Below are positions 31,295 through 40,545 of a DNA stretch of 64,000 bases, piece by piece. Source of the DNA: CAZTQN01 sp964615765 (GTDB taxonomy: Bacteria > Planctomycetota > Phycisphaerae > Phycisphaerales > UBA1924); the NCBI GenBank assembly GCA_964615765.1, contig CAZTQN010000008.1, positions 62,001-126,000 of the forward strand, read 5' to 3'. The notes beneath the pieces are model-generated. The model was not told where the DNA came from. It saw only the letters and a list, made by a program, of their open reading frames with translations, and did no database searches. A program made the translations under genes and the position numbers. Position 1 is the first letter of the stretch. Each line of letters opens with the position of its first letter.

Positions 31295-33843
31295 GACGTC
31301 CCCATCGCCTCCCGCGCGGCCTTCGCCGTCGCGGCGACACTTTCGCCCGCCTGCTCCAGCACGGGCACGACGCGCTCCAGGATCGTCCTCGCCTCGGCGT
31401 GCCGCCCCAGCGCACTCAGACTGATCCCGATGTGGCCCTCGGTCGCGGCGATCGCCACGCGGGCCGCCTCAGCACTCGCCTGAGACGCCGCGGCCTCCGG
31501 CGGGTGGGCCCGTTGCCACGCCAGGGCCCGTTCAAACTCCGCGATCGATTCCTCCGCACGCCCCGAGCCGCGGAGCGCCTGGCCCAGCGACGTCCGCGTC
31601 GCGACAATCCCCGGATGGGCCGGCCCGAAGGCGCGGGCCCACGCATCGGCCGCCTCGCGCAGTGTCGCGACGGCTCCGGCCGAGTCGCCCGCGCGATGCT
31701 GCACCAGCCCGAGGTTGGCCATCCCGCGGACCACCAGCGGGTGATCCGCGCGGAGCAAAGCCCGGCGAACCGCGAGCGACGCTTCGAACTCGGCGAGGGC
31801 TTCCTTCAGCCGCCCCTGCTGCGTGAGCGCGCTGGCCAGGTTGTTGCGCGACTCGGCGACCGGCAATGACCGCTCGCCGTGCACCGCGGTCCGCACGGCG
31901 ATCGCGCGCCGCTGCGTCGCCTCCGCGTCCGCGAAGCGGCGCTGGGCCCGCTGAGCCGCGCCCAAGTCGTTCAGCAGCCGCCCTTCCAGCGCCGTCGGTC
32001 CCCCACCGCCGCCGCCGGTGTTCACTTCCGCGAGCAGGGCCGTGAACTTCTCCTCCGCCGCCGCGGCGTCGGCTTCGAAGAACGCGAGTTCGCCGAGCGT
32101 GGTCTCGAAGGCCAGGCGCGTGCGCTCATCCAGACCCGCCGCCGGGGCCGCGGCGCGGGCCGCGTCCAGCACCGTTCGGGCCCGCGTCAGTTCGCCGACG
32201 GACATGAGCGCCTGCCCGACCGCGTGAGCCGCGGCGAAGCGCGTGCGCGGGTCCGCCGGCGGGTCGCGCTCCAGTCGCGACGCCGCGTCTTCGAGCAGCC
32301 CGCCCAGGCGCGCGTCGGGTCCAAGATTGGCCGCGTCGGCGCCGGCGAGCACGTGCGTGAGGAAGTCGCGCGTTTCTTCCAGGCTCTGGTTGCTGGACAA
32401 GAGCGCATCGCGCTGCGTGCGCAGCTCGCCGCGTTGCACGAACAGCCCCGCCGTCAACCCCGCCAGCGCGAGCACGCCCGCCGCCGACAGCCCGACGCCG
32501 ACGGCGTGGCGCGACACGAACTTGCCCGCGCGGTACCGCAGCGTGTCCCGCCGGGCCCGCACGGGCATGCCGTCGAGATACCGCGTGATATCCGCGGCGA
32601 ACTGCTCGGCAGACGCATACCGGCGGGCCGGCTCCTTGCGCAGCGCCATGAGCACGATGGTGTCCAGGTCGCCGCGCAGTTGCCCGCGCAGTCGCGTCGA
32701 CCGGCGCGTGCCGGCGCCCTCAGTCTTCCGCTCGCCCGGCGTGCCCGTCCCACGCTGGCCCGTTCCGCGCGGGCCAGTCCCGCGCTGACCAGTCCCCGCC
32801 ATCGGCCCCGTGCCCACGCCGCGCCCCGCGAGCAGCGTGACAGCCTGGCTGGGCGCCGGCGGCTCGACCTCGCACACCATCCGGCGCACTTCGTCATCGA
32901 CGCGCGCCGACACGCGGTACGGGCTCGCGCCTGTGAGCAGTTCGTACAGCACGACACCCAGCGAGTAGATGTCCGTCGCCGTCGTCATCGCCCCGCCGCG
33001 GAACTGCTCCGGGCTGGCGTACTCCGGCGTCAATCGACGGTCCGCGTCAGTGCGTGTCACGCCGACGGCGGTGTCGCCCAGGGCCTTGGCGATGCCGAAG
33101 TCCAGCAGTTTCACCGTGCCCGACGGCGTGACGAGGATGTTGTTGGGCTTGATGTCGCGGTGCACCACCAGGTGCGTGTGCGCGTGATGAACCGCGTCGC
33201 ACACGCTGCGGAATAGGCGCAGACGATCGGCCAGGCGCAGGTCGCGATCGCGGCAGTACTGGTCGATCGGCGTGCCGTCGACGAACTCCATCACCAGGAA
33301 CGGCCGCCCGTCCGGCGTGACGCCCCCGTCCAGCAGGCGCGCGATGTTCGGGTGATCGAGCGTCGCGAGCGTCTGCCGCTCGGCCCGAAACCGCGCCAGC
33401 ACTTCGTCGGTATCGAGCCCGCGCTTGACGACCTTGATCGCGACGGTCTGCTCGAACTGCCCGTCCTGGCGGACGGCGAGATAGACCGCGCCCATCCCGC
33501 CGGCGTCGATCTTTCTCAGCACGCGGAACGGCCCGAGCACGCCGCCCGCCAGGTCATCGCCCGCGCCGTCAAGGTCCGCCTCGCCCGCGAGCTCGGCGAC
33601 CGACGCACCCATCGCCGGCGCGTCCAGCAGCCCGCCGACGTCCTCCGCCGCCGCCATGAGCGAGCGGACTTCCGCCGCGACGTCCGCGTCAACCGCGTCC
33701 ATGGCGCGAAGGGCGGCGTCCCGCTCCGCGAGGCTCATCGCCGTCGCCTCTTCGAAGGCCCGCTGCACGCGCTCGAAGCGCTGGCGCGCTCTGTCTGCGT
33801 CGCCCCCGCCGCGCTGCGCTGAACTGTCCGGCCCGTCCGCCAC
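31279..33843 (-). CDS. Membrane Ser/Thr protein kinase with TPR repeats
   Basis: 854 residues, start GTG 33843 with AGGAAGGG upstream. After an N-terminal helical region, a Hanks-type kinase domain (about 103-410) shows the glycine loop (IDAGGMGAVYLA), VAIKVVKRG, VVHRDIKPNNIL, LLDFGIAKA and YASPEQF, so it looks active. A low-complexity insert of GTG-rich units (near 345-370) splits the C-lobe. One transmembrane helix (VGLSAAGVLALAGLTAGLFV) follows, then tetratricopeptide repeats to the end (VAESRNNLASALTQQGRLKEAL, GMANLGLVQHRAGDSAGAVATL). The gene starts 15 bases after the ECF sigma factor gene; kinase and sigma pairs of this kind are typical of planctomycetes. Confidence 0.94.
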   Translation of the reverse strand: MADGPDSSAQRGGGDADRARQRFERVQRAFEEATAMSLAERDAALRAMDAVDADVAAEVRSLMAAAEDVGGLLDAPAMGASVAELAGEADLDGAGDDLAGGVLGPFRVLRKIDAGGMGAVYLAVRQDGQFEQTVAIKVVKRGLDTDEVLARFRAERQTLATLDHPNIARLLDGGVTPDGRPFLVMEFVDGTPIDQYCRDRDLRLADRLRLFRSVCDAVHHAHTHLVVHRDIKPNNILVTPSGTVKLLDFGIAKALGDTAVGVTRTDADRRLTPEYASPEQFRGGAMTTATDIYSLGVVLYELLTGASPYRVSARVDDEVRRMVCEVEPPAPSQAVTLLAGRGVGTGPMAGTGQRGTGPRGTGQRGTGTPGERKTEGAGTRRSTRLRGQLRGDLDTIVLMALRKEPARRYASAEQFAADITRYLDGMPVRARRDTLRYRAGKFVSRHAVGVGLSAAGVLALAGLTAGLFVQRGELRTQRDALLSSNQSLEETRDFLTHVLAGADAANLGPDARLGGLLEDAASRLERDPPADPRTRFAAAHAVGQALMSVGELTRARTVLDAARAAAPAAGLDERTRLAFETTLGELAFFEADAAAAEEKFTALLAEVNTGGGGGGPTALEGRLLNDLGAAQRAQRRFADAEATQRRAIAVRTAVHGERSLPVAESRNNLASALTQQGRLKEALAEFEASLAVRRALLRADHPLVVRGMANLGLVQHRAGDSAGAVATLREAADAWARAFGPAHPGIVATRTSLGQALRGSGRAEESIAEFERALAWQRAHPPEAAASQASAEAARVAIAATEGHIGISLSALGRHAEARTILERVVPVLEQAGESVAATAKAAREAMGTSGTGH
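32747..32806. repeat. 15-base minisatellite inside the kinase gene
   Basis: Four units of 15 bases (GTCCCACGCTGGCCC, GTTCCGCGCGGGCCA, GTCCCGCGCTGACCA, GTCCCCGCCATCGGC). On the coding strand they give GTGQR / GTGPR / GTGQR-type pentapeptides. The unit length is a multiple of three, so copy changes keep the frame. Confidence 0.75.
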
Positions 33844-33858
33844 CAGCGCCCTTCCTGC

Positions 33859-34467
33859 TCACGCCCCGCCCGACGAGATCTCCCGCGCCAGCCACGCCCG
33901 CGCGAACTGCCAATCCCGCGCCACCGTGCTCTCCGAGATTCCCAGCGCCAGCGCCGCCTGCGGCACCGTCAGCCCCGCATAGAACCGCAGCTGCACCACC
34001 CGGGCCTTCTGCTCGTCGAGAGCGGCAAGCCGATCGAGCGCCGCGTCGAGCGCGATGAGGTCGACGCTGGGCACCTGCTCCGGGGCGGCGATATCGGGCA
34101 TCTCGGCCCGGACCGCGCCGCCGCCGCGCTTCAGCCGGGCCCGCCGCCGCGCGTGATCCGTGAGGATCCGACGGATCGCGATCGCCGCGGCCCCGAAGAA
34201 GTGGGCCCGGTTCTGCCACGACATTTCCTGCGTGCCGAGCAGGCGCACGTAGGCCTCGTGCACCAGCGCGGTGGCTTGGAGCGTGTGCTCGCCGCGCTCC
34301 TTGCGCAGGTAGCCCGCGGCGATCCGGCGGAGTTCGTCGTACACGATCGGGAACAGCGCGTCGGTCGCGCCCGCATCGCCCGCGTTGGCCCGGGCGACGA
34401 GCTGCGTCACCGCGCCCTGCACCGCGGCCTGAACCGGTGAACTCGACACGCTCGGCACCCTGGTCAT
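33859..34467 (-). CDS. ECF-type RNA polymerase sigma factor (TIGR02999-like)
   Basis: 202 residues from the ATG at 34467, with GAGGCGG upstream. Region 2 is seen in LFPIVYDELRRIAAGYLRKE and ATALVHEAYVRLLG, followed by WQNRAHFFGAAAIAIRRILTDHARR. Region 4 is in LDEQKARVVQLRFYAGLTV and LGISESTVARDWQFARAWL. The HTLQATALVHEAYLRL-type block identifies the planctomycete/acidobacterial family linked to Ser/Thr kinases. No anti-sigma factor is adjacent; the co-encoded kinase may control activity by phosphorylation, which is inference. Confidence 0.93.
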   Translation of the reverse strand: MTRVPSVSSSPVQAAVQGAVTQLVARANAGDAGATDALFPIVYDELRRIAAGYLRKERGEHTLQATALVHEAYVRLLGTQEMSWQNRAHFFGAAAIAIRRILTDHARRRARLKRGGGAVRAEMPDIAAPEQVPSVDLIALDAALDRLAALDEQKARVVQLRFYAGLTVPQAALALGISESTVARDWQFARAWLAREISSGGA

Positions 34468-34657
34468 CGCTGTTACCGCCTCAATCGACTCCCCACACCA
34501 TACACCCCGCCGGACCGCCAGCCACCCCAAAAACACGCGCTTTTCAGGCCGAAAACACGCCGAGACCCGGGCAACATGGCCCGAGTCCCGACGGTAGGTG
34601 GCCGATCTGTGCCCGCCCGCGGCGAGGTTGTCCGCGGGCGATTCACCGCCGCAAATG

Positions 34658-35053
34658 TCACCGCGGCGCCAGCGTCCCCGACGCGGTGCCGACGGTCACG
34701 ATGTCCCCGGCGGTCAGCACGGGCACCTTCGACTGCTTCGGGTCGTCCCCGCCGGACTGCAGGTCGAGCTTGCCGCGACCGAAGCCGTTGATGCGGATCG
34801 TGCCGACGCCGATCCCGTCCGCCGTCACCGGGAACTCGGCGCCGGGCTGGGCGTTCTGCACTTCCACCGTCAGCTTGAGCCGCGTGCCGCGATTGCGGGT
34901 TTCCTGCACGTAGGCGGCCTTGGCCTGCACGCCCGGGCCCGAGAACCGCGCTTCCAAGCGCGTCCGCAGCGCCCCCGCCACCGCCACCGCGCTACACGCC
35001 GCGATCGCCACACACGCCGCGATCGTCCGAACCGAAGTACGCATCGAACTCAT
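34658..35053 (-). CDS. Exported hypothetical protein, 131 aa
   Basis: Not recognised by family name. The signal peptide is TIAACVAIAACSAVAVAG. The mature part is a small beta-rich domain (AAYVQETRNRGTRLKLTVEVQ, GTIRINGFGRGKLDLQSGGDD, VLTAGDIVTVGTASGTL), which resembles a single immunoglobulin-like sandwich. AAGGAG seven bases before the ATG at 35053 supports the start. It lies alone between the sigma factor gene and a PEP-CTERM gene on the same strand, with a terminator upstream. Confidence 0.78.
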   Translation of the reverse strand: MSSMRTSVRTIAACVAIAACSAVAVAGALRTRLEARFSGPGVQAKAAYVQETRNRGTRLKLTVEVQNAQPGAEFPVTADGIGVGTIRINGFGRGKLDLQSGGDDPKQSKVPVLTAGDIVTVGTASGTLAPR

Positions 35054-35165
35054 GTCAAGACTCCTTGGTCAAGATCCCCCGGGTTCACGCCCCCCCGCCC
35101 CCGGGGCACACCCGTGCATGCGTCGTCTCCCGGACGGCCCTGTCACGCCCGCCGCCCAGCGTGCG

Positions 35166-35205
35166 AAAAAAAAAACCGGCCCCGCCAGCAGCGCCGGCAG
35201 GGCCG
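35166..35205 (-). terminator. Rho-independent terminator
   Basis: Stem CGGCCCCGCC (35177-35186) and GGCAGGGCCG (35196-35205) with one wobble pair. On the minus strand it runs into ten T (35166-35175). It lies 40 bases after the stop of the PEP-CTERM gene at 35246-36232. Confidence 0.88.
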
Positions 35206-35245
35206 ATCTCTTGTGTTCCCGCGCGAGACCCGGAGTTCAGCCCAC

Positions 35246-36232
35246 TCACCCGCGACGGCGACGCGCCGCCATCATCCCGCCAATCACCAGCAGACCCGCC
35301 GCCCCCGGCGCGGGCACTTCGCGGGCCGAGATGGTGAAGTCATCGATCGCCGCGAGCTTGCTGTTATTCACCCCCGGGCTCGAACGCAGCGTCATGTGCG
35401 TCAGGCCGGTGATGCCATTCTGGAACGGCACGCCCGAGACGATGTTGATAAGCGTCCCGGTCTCGAACTTGAACAGGTCCGCCGACACCAGCCCGTTGAC
35501 CAGGTCAAACGTGATGTCCCACCGGTCGTAGCGGAAGCCGGAGCTCGGCAGCAGGGCCGACTCGAACAGGTTGGAGCCGTTCCAGTACGTGATGCGGTCG
35601 CCCGCGGCCCGCTGCGTGAGGCCCAGCGTGAACGCCGTGTTCCCGGCCCCGTCGCCGAAGGAGACTTCGTTGCCGTAGTACCCGTCGGGCACGGCCCCGC
35701 CGAGTTCCGGCCCGGCGAGCTGCCCGCGGTTCCAGAAGGAGATCTTCACCTGCGTCAGGTTCGTGCTCGTCGGGCTGGCCCCGCCGAAGTCCTGCGCGTC
35801 GAACGCGTAGCGATACTTGAGCGCCGGCCCGCTCCAGCCTTCGTGCCCGGTGGTGTACACCAGACCCTGGTTCGACGCCGAGCCGGTGCCGTTGTTGACC
35901 CACTGGCGGTCGTAGTTCTGGTGTCCGGTGACGTACGAAACGGCGCTGCCGGTGAAGAACCCGCCGTTGACCGCCGTCCACCGCCCGGAGTTGGGCGCAA
36001 TCGGCGTCGGCGACATCGCCATGTACCCGGAGTTGGCGCCGTACTCGCCGGCGTTGTAGCTCTGCACCATGTTGAGGAACGACTGGTAGCCGTCGGCGGA
36101 CTCGAAGTTGCCCAGCCAGCCGTACGACGTCCCGCTCGCGCCCAGCACGCCCGCCACCGCCGCCCCGACCATCACCGCGGCGCGCAGCGTCAAACCCCGG
36201 CCCGCGGCCGGACGACCACCTGAAGTCTTCAT
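35246..36232 (-). CDS. PEP-CTERM secreted protein
   Basis: 328 residues from the ATG at 36232, with GAGG six bases upstream. The signal peptide contains VMVGAAVAGVLGASGTSYG. The mature body is a lectin-like beta-sandwich by its aromatic and Gly/Asn-rich strands (YQSFLNMVQSYNAGEYGANS, GWSGPALKYRYAFDAQDFGG, YDRWDITFDLVNGLVSADLF). The C-terminus is a standard sorting signal: VPAPGAAGLLVIGGMMAA then RRRRG. Expected at the cell surface or in matrix. Ligand unknown. A terminator follows. Confidence 0.87.
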   Translation of the reverse strand: MKTSGGRPAAGRGLTLRAAVMVGAAVAGVLGASGTSYGWLGNFESADGYQSFLNMVQSYNAGEYGANSGYMAMSPTPIAPNSGRWTAVNGGFFTGSAVSYVTGHQNYDRQWVNNGTGSASNQGLVYTTGHEGWSGPALKYRYAFDAQDFGGASPTSTNLTQVKISFWNRGQLAGPELGGAVPDGYYGNEVSFGDGAGNTAFTLGLTQRAAGDRITYWNGSNLFESALLPSSGFRYDRWDITFDLVNGLVSADLFKFETGTLINIVSGVPFQNGITGLTHMTLRSSPGVNNSKLAAIDDFTISAREVPAPGAAGLLVIGGMMAARRRRG

Positions 36233-36402
36233 CTCAAGCCTCTCTCTCTGCTCACGCGGGCTGTTCGCCCGCTCCGTGCGTATCACTCGACGCCCGGATG
36301 ACAGCCCGGGCACCGTATCCAAGATACTACATACCGCGCGGTTACGCAAGCGGCCTACGCCATCTCACCCAGATTCTCATCGCGTTGACCGCCGTCCGAC
36401 GC

Positions 36403-36762
36403 TCACTTCTGAATCAGGATCAGCGACCCGATCGACGCTTCCCCCTGCTGCTGAACCTCGAAGAAGGTCATGCCGGGCGTGAGGTCGACCTGGGCCGGCC
36501 GGGCCGGGTTCGGGAGGGTGTCCACGACGAGGTATGCGCCCTTGTTGGCGTCGTGCCGCACGGGACCGATCGTCCGGCGATCGCCCGGGCCGAGGCGGAC
36601 GTTGCCGGCCATGCGGGCCCCGTTGTTGTCCTTGATAAACAGTTGCACAAACACCGGCTGCGGCGTCTTGTTCCGCACGTCGGCGCCGTAATCCGCCTTG
36701 CACCCGCCCAGCACCAGCCCCGCGCCACAGACCGCCACCGCCAGCACCGCTCGCACGCTCAT
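36403..36762 (-). CDS. Small lipoprotein, hypothetical
   Basis: 119 residues. A lipobox (LVLGGC, Cys at about 21) ends the signal peptide, so the mature protein should be lipid-anchored. The body is one beta-sandwich-like domain: ADVRNKTPQPVFVQLFIKDN, MAGNVRLGPGDRRTIGPV, TFFEVQQQG. The pattern Asn-x-Thr, FxxxD, R-x-x-LxPGD is shared with the lipoprotein at 41381-41791, so the two may be paralogues. No function is known. Confidence 0.8.
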   Translation of the reverse strand: MSVRAVLAVAVCGAGLVLGGCKADYGADVRNKTPQPVFVQLFIKDNNGARMAGNVRLGPGDRRTIGPVRHDANKGAYLVVDTLPNPARPAQVDLTPGMTFFEVQQQGEASIGSLILIQK

Positions 36763-36848
36763 CGCCGATCCTCCCAGCGCCTACCGCACCCCGCCCGCCT
36801 TACCCCGCGTCATCCTAGTGCCGGGCCCGCATCGCCCGGCCGCCACGC

Positions 36849-37655
36849 TCACTCGGTCCCCGATCCGCCGAGCGGACCCCGCGGCCGCCAGATCGCGCCT
36901 TCCACCCGCTCCTCCGCGTCCGCCCCGGCCGCCCGCAGCCCGGCCAGGTCCGCGGCGTGGTCGTACATCACCAGCGCGCTGATCGCCGCGTCGAAGGCGT
37001 CATCGCTCGCGGCGGCCGCGCTCGCAAACCGCCCGAGCCGGTCGCCGCACGCCGACCGAATGAGCGCACGCCGCGCGTCGGCGTCGGTCTTCACCACCGG
37101 CCCCGTGCACAGCCTGGGATAGATCTCGACGGCGACATGCCCCGCCGCCCCATCGACAAACGGCCACACGCCCCACCCGGCCTCGACCAGCGCCGCCAGC
37201 ACGGCCATCCCGCGGATGCTCCCGGTCCCAACGCTGCCCGCCCCGGCGATCTGCAAAACGCTCTTGGCGCTCAGCCCGATTTCCGTCTGGCGGAACACGT
37301 CGACATCGGTGGGCCGCTTCGTCCCGGCCCGCCCGAACAGCGGCGGCGGACACTCGAGCAGCCACCGCTCGCCCAGCCCCGCCGCCACCGTCCGCCACAG
37401 TCCGGGCCCATCGGCACACCCGCACGCGCGCACGAACCACGCGGGCATGGAGAACGCAAAATCGAGCCCGACGACCAGCCGTCGCCCGTCGCGGGCCGCC
37501 CGCTCGCCCTCGGCGATCAGCCAATCGCGCACACCCTCGCGCGTGCGGCCGTTCTCGAGCAGGTCCAGGCGCCCATCATCACCAACCCGCGCGGTCCAGA
37601 TCGCCCGCGCGGCGCCGGCGGCCGCGCCCGACCAATCGATGGCGATGACACGCAT
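36849..37655 (-). CDS. DUF429 family protein
   Basis: 268 residues from the ATG at 37655, which starts directly with the family opening MRVIAIDWSGAA (an RNase H-like first strand with Asp). Other matches are LVVGLDFAFSMPAWFV, GTGSIRGMAVLAAL, HVAVEIYPRLCTGPVV and the C-terminal SDDAFDAAISALVMYDH, which carries the other acidic residues expected of an RNase H-like fold. Family members are suspected nucleases; activity is not shown. In-frame ATGs at 37670 and 37691 are possible but add residues not typical of the family. Confidence 0.88.
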   Translation of the reverse strand: MRVIAIDWSGAAAGAARAIWTARVGDDGRLDLLENGRTREGVRDWLIAEGERAARDGRRLVVGLDFAFSMPAWFVRACGCADGPGLWRTVAAGLGERWLLECPPPLFGRAGTKRPTDVDVFRQTEIGLSAKSVLQIAGAGSVGTGSIRGMAVLAALVEAGWGVWPFVDGAAGHVAVEIYPRLCTGPVVKTDADARRALIRSACGDRLGRFASAAAASDDAFDAAISALVMYDHAADLAGLRAAGADAEERVEGAIWRPRGPLGGSGTE

Positions 37656-38032
37656 GGAAGTGACGAAGCACATCGTCAATAAACAGATCACCTAGCTCGC
37701 ACAAGTGGGACAGAACAAAGTCACCGCTCCTCATCGCGTGTAGGCCAGAATCGGGAAGGGACGACGCTGAAGACGGGGATCCAAGAAAAAAGAATAGCGA
37801 TCAGAAACAATATCACTAGTCATTCCTAAACGGGCAGAGCCATCTACAAAGGACAATGTTGTGCACTCCAATCCATGCCACCACGCGGAATGCACGTTGC
37901 TATAGACTCAATCAGCCTCATTAGCCACAGCCAGGAGCACAAATAAAACCGCGAGCAACAGGACTAGTTCAATGAGCAAGAAACCATCACGGGACGCCTT
38001 CGCATGCTGGAGGGAGCAGTCTCTTGGACCAT
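37656..38032. other. AT-rich intergenic region
   Basis: 377 bases with no supported gene. It is clearly lower in GC than the rest (runs such as AATAGCGATCAGAAACAATA). It is the left edge of a lower-GC patch that continues to about 40,440. It may hold the promoter of the DUF429 gene (minus strand). No tRNA or attachment site was recognised. Confidence 0.65.
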
Positions 38033-38869
38033 TCAAAACTCACATCCGATGAACCAATCTTCAAGAAAATCAAACACATCCTGAACCGTGACCCCATCGG
38101 TTCCATTGTAATCCGCTGCCGGACTGCCCGCAAAGAACGCTTCGAGAAAATCAAAGATGTCCTGTGGCGACACACTGCTATCGGAGTTGAAGTCCGCGAA
38201 GCACGCGACGACAAAGTCAAGCGATGACTCAGAAACCGTCTGAACGGACACCACTCTCGATCTCATAGGCGGCACACCAACATCGCCAAAGACATTGACG
38301 CGTGGGTCGTCCAGCGCCACGGCATATGCACCGACCCGTCTCGGTGCCAAGCATGACCCACCTGCAATGAGCGCAGGTCCCTGCGCACCAATTCCCGGAA
38401 CAACCTCCGCGGACGTCGCGAAGTCGCCGACCGCAGGAAGCGCCACTCCAAAGTTGTTTTGAGCTCCGCCGATGGAAATCACGTCTGTACCGCCAAACCC
38501 ATTCGCCACAGCCTGCCCGGCGAAGCTATCGCCAACGCCACCCGGCCCCGGACCGCAGATGCCAGCGGGTCGACGAAAGGGCGCCATGCTTGGATCCACG
38601 CTCGACGCCGGCTCAAGAAAGATCGGACCGGCACCCGCTGTCTGTCGCACCGACACAGCAACGCCAGCAATCCCCAAGGGGATCGGCACGAGCAGTCTGA
38701 CTTGAAGCCTCCAATGAACAGCACTGCCCGCGTTCACAACAGGACCTGACGCAGATGTAAGATCCATGACCGCGATCGGCCGCTGCGATCGCTGTGCGCT
38801 TGCTTCCCCTGCGAGGCAAAGCAACGCCAACACGCACACGCGTAATTTCGACGTTCGGAACGAAGTCAT
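38033..38869 (-). CDS. Secreted protein with GC-type dockerin tail, 278 aa
   Basis: Signal peptide LRVCVLALLCLAGEASAQ. The body is a beta-rich domain of about 170 residues (VVNAGSAVHWRLQVRLLVPI, GIAGVAVSVRQTAGAGPIF) without recognised family. Two dockerin halves follow (ADFNSDSSVSPQDIFDFL and ADYNGTDGVTVQDVFDFL). The tail ends GCEF, so two residues follow the usual Gly-Cys. The ATG overlaps the stop of the upstream gene as ATGA (38866-38869), which shows translational coupling. The codon use and GC are lower than the surroundings. Confidence 0.85.
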   Translation of the reverse strand: MTSFRTSKLRVCVLALLCLAGEASAQRSQRPIAVMDLTSASGPVVNAGSAVHWRLQVRLLVPIPLGIAGVAVSVRQTAGAGPIFLEPASSVDPSMAPFRRPAGICGPGPGGVGDSFAGQAVANGFGGTDVISIGGAQNNFGVALPAVGDFATSAEVVPGIGAQGPALIAGGSCLAPRRVGAYAVALDDPRVNVFGDVGVPPMRSRVVSVQTVSESSLDFVVACFADFNSDSSVSPQDIFDFLEAFFAGSPAADYNGTDGVTVQDVFDFLEDWFIGCEF

Positions 38870-40389
38870 GGCTGCTTTTCCTCCCTGCTCGAACCTTCCG
38901 GCCGTTCACTGTGTTTGTCCAAAACATCGCGGTGCGCGTTGATCAAGCCACGAACATTCTTCTGCTCAGGCGTCAGACGCCTCGACGGAGGCGCAATTTC
39001 CCCAGGCTGCGGGATACTGTCAGCAAACAACCACTCCCCGGATTGAGCGTCCACGACGTGCCGCAAATGAGAAAATGCGGCGGCCGCGGCGGGACCCCCT
39101 CCATACCTGCCGGGATTGCGATGCGGAGTGATGTCTCTAAAGTCAATTGACCAAATTGATCCACGACTTGAGTACGCGCGTTCAGCATCCACGCAATAAG
39201 CAACAATCGTTCCGCTAGTGGGGATGCGCTGCACAGATATCATAGCTCGGAGGGTGTCATTTGGCGCTTCGGCAAGTCTGACGACGACGGCGCGGAGCGC
39301 CTCCGCGAGCCGAAGCCCCGGCCGAGACACGGGCGAACACCAGTCCTCTTCTATATGTGCCAGCTGATTGCGCAAAGACACCGCAGACGGTACGGATTTT
39401 AATGGGTCGCCTTGCTCGGGATTCCAGATGATGGTCACAAGAGGACTAAAGTTGCTATCAAGCACAACTTCCACGTTCATGTTCGCGCGATCTCTCGTAC
39501 CATCTGACGCGGGCAGCATGAGCTCTGCCCTCTCAAAATGCACCGACCAATACTCTGCGTCATCCGGCAGAAACACACAGTGGTGGGACCTTGCCTTAGC
39601 GAACTTCGCAGAAGGGTGTGTGCTCGAATTGTCAACAAGTAGCCCGCCAAGGTAAAACCTCGCCTGCTGTTTAGCCGTTTCCGCCGCTTTGTCAAGAGGC
39701 GTCTCGGCGACCGGGCTTGGAGCAGGCGAGTAACCGATGACGCCTGGCGGCGTCTCAACTCCAACTGCTACCGGTACCTGAATAGGCTTAACATCGACCT
39801 CGAAATATGTAGCTACTGGCGGAGCAACCCATTCTGTGGCATCCATCAAGTTTCGGCCGATCTCAGATCCGATTTGAGCGTTTGCGAGATCCTGGGCTAA
39901 GGTAAGGTCGCCCGGCAACGTGATGGACCGTGTATCCTCCCATGACAGCCCAATATAAGACGCCGAGACTGCTGGGGCTGAGTTGTTTCTGCAAATACGT
40001 CCGAACTTTAGATCAATAAATGAGCACAGCCCTTGGATATCGCCAGAGAACCCTCCAACCGGATCCCGCGACTGCACGCCAGCATATCCGCGAACAATTA
40101 AGTTGCTCCAGTCTCTGATTGGCGTACAGGTTGCGATTGTAGGGCTTACTGCTGCTTGTAAGCTGAGCAAGTCAGCCGACGTCACCCGGGAATCAAAGTC
40201 GAAGTCGCCGAATACGCAGTCACCCATGGCGAGCACGGCGGGAGGACCGACACAGATACCCATCAGCTGGAGGTCCGTGCCGTCGACGCTACTGTCCCCG
40301 TTCAGGTCGCCTGCGCCGGGAGTGCCGCTCGCTAGACCGACCGTCAGTGACCAGATAGCTGCAGTTGCCGCGCACAGTTTCTCGTTCAT
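38866..40389 (-). CDS. Secreted protein with N-terminal dockerin-like domain, 507 aa
   Basis: The signal peptide is AATAAIWSLTVGLASGTPG. Unlike other genes here the dockerin-like region is near the N-terminus (about 28-85): AGDLNGDSSVDGTDLQLMG and FGDFDFDSRVTSADLLSLQA, each with the Ca-loop spacing D-x-N-x-D and D-x-D-x-D. The remaining 400 residues are not recognised; they include ATEWVAPPVATYFEVDVKP, FYLGGLLVDNSS and SIDFRDITPHRN. The ATG at 40389 is chosen by the signal peptide; AAGGA is only two bases away. The gene is coupled to the next by ATGA. It lies in the low-GC patch. Confidence 0.78.
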   Translation of the reverse strand: MNEKLCAATAAIWSLTVGLASGTPGAGDLNGDSSVDGTDLQLMGICVGPPAVLAMGDCVFGDFDFDSRVTSADLLSLQAAVSPTIATCTPIRDWSNLIVRGYAGVQSRDPVGGFSGDIQGLCSFIDLKFGRICRNNSAPAVSASYIGLSWEDTRSITLPGDLTLAQDLANAQIGSEIGRNLMDATEWVAPPVATYFEVDVKPIQVPVAVGVETPPGVIGYSPAPSPVAETPLDKAAETAKQQARFYLGGLLVDNSSTHPSAKFAKARSHHCVFLPDDAEYWSVHFERAELMLPASDGTRDRANMNVEVVLDSNFSPLVTIIWNPEQGDPLKSVPSAVSLRNQLAHIEEDWCSPVSRPGLRLAEALRAVVVRLAEAPNDTLRAMISVQRIPTSGTIVAYCVDAERAYSSRGSIWSIDFRDITPHRNPGRYGGGPAAAAAFSHLRHVVDAQSGEWLFADSIPQPGEIAPPSRRLTPEQKNVRGLINAHRDVLDKHSERPEGSSREEKQP

Positions 40390-40545
40390 CGTCCTTCGGT
40401 GTGTTTCGGCAGGGTACCACAACCGCCCTGCCTATGCAAGCGTTATTGACTGCATGCCGTGCGTTTTTCGGAGACTTTCAGATGATTGCCCTGGATTGGG
40501 GGGTTGAGTCACTGGCCCTATTCGACCGTTCCCGCATCGACGACT

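Noticed and set aside
37656..38032. Possible tRNA or attachment site at the edge of the low-GC patch
   Set aside because: No cloverleaf, T-loop consensus or flanking direct repeat was seen.
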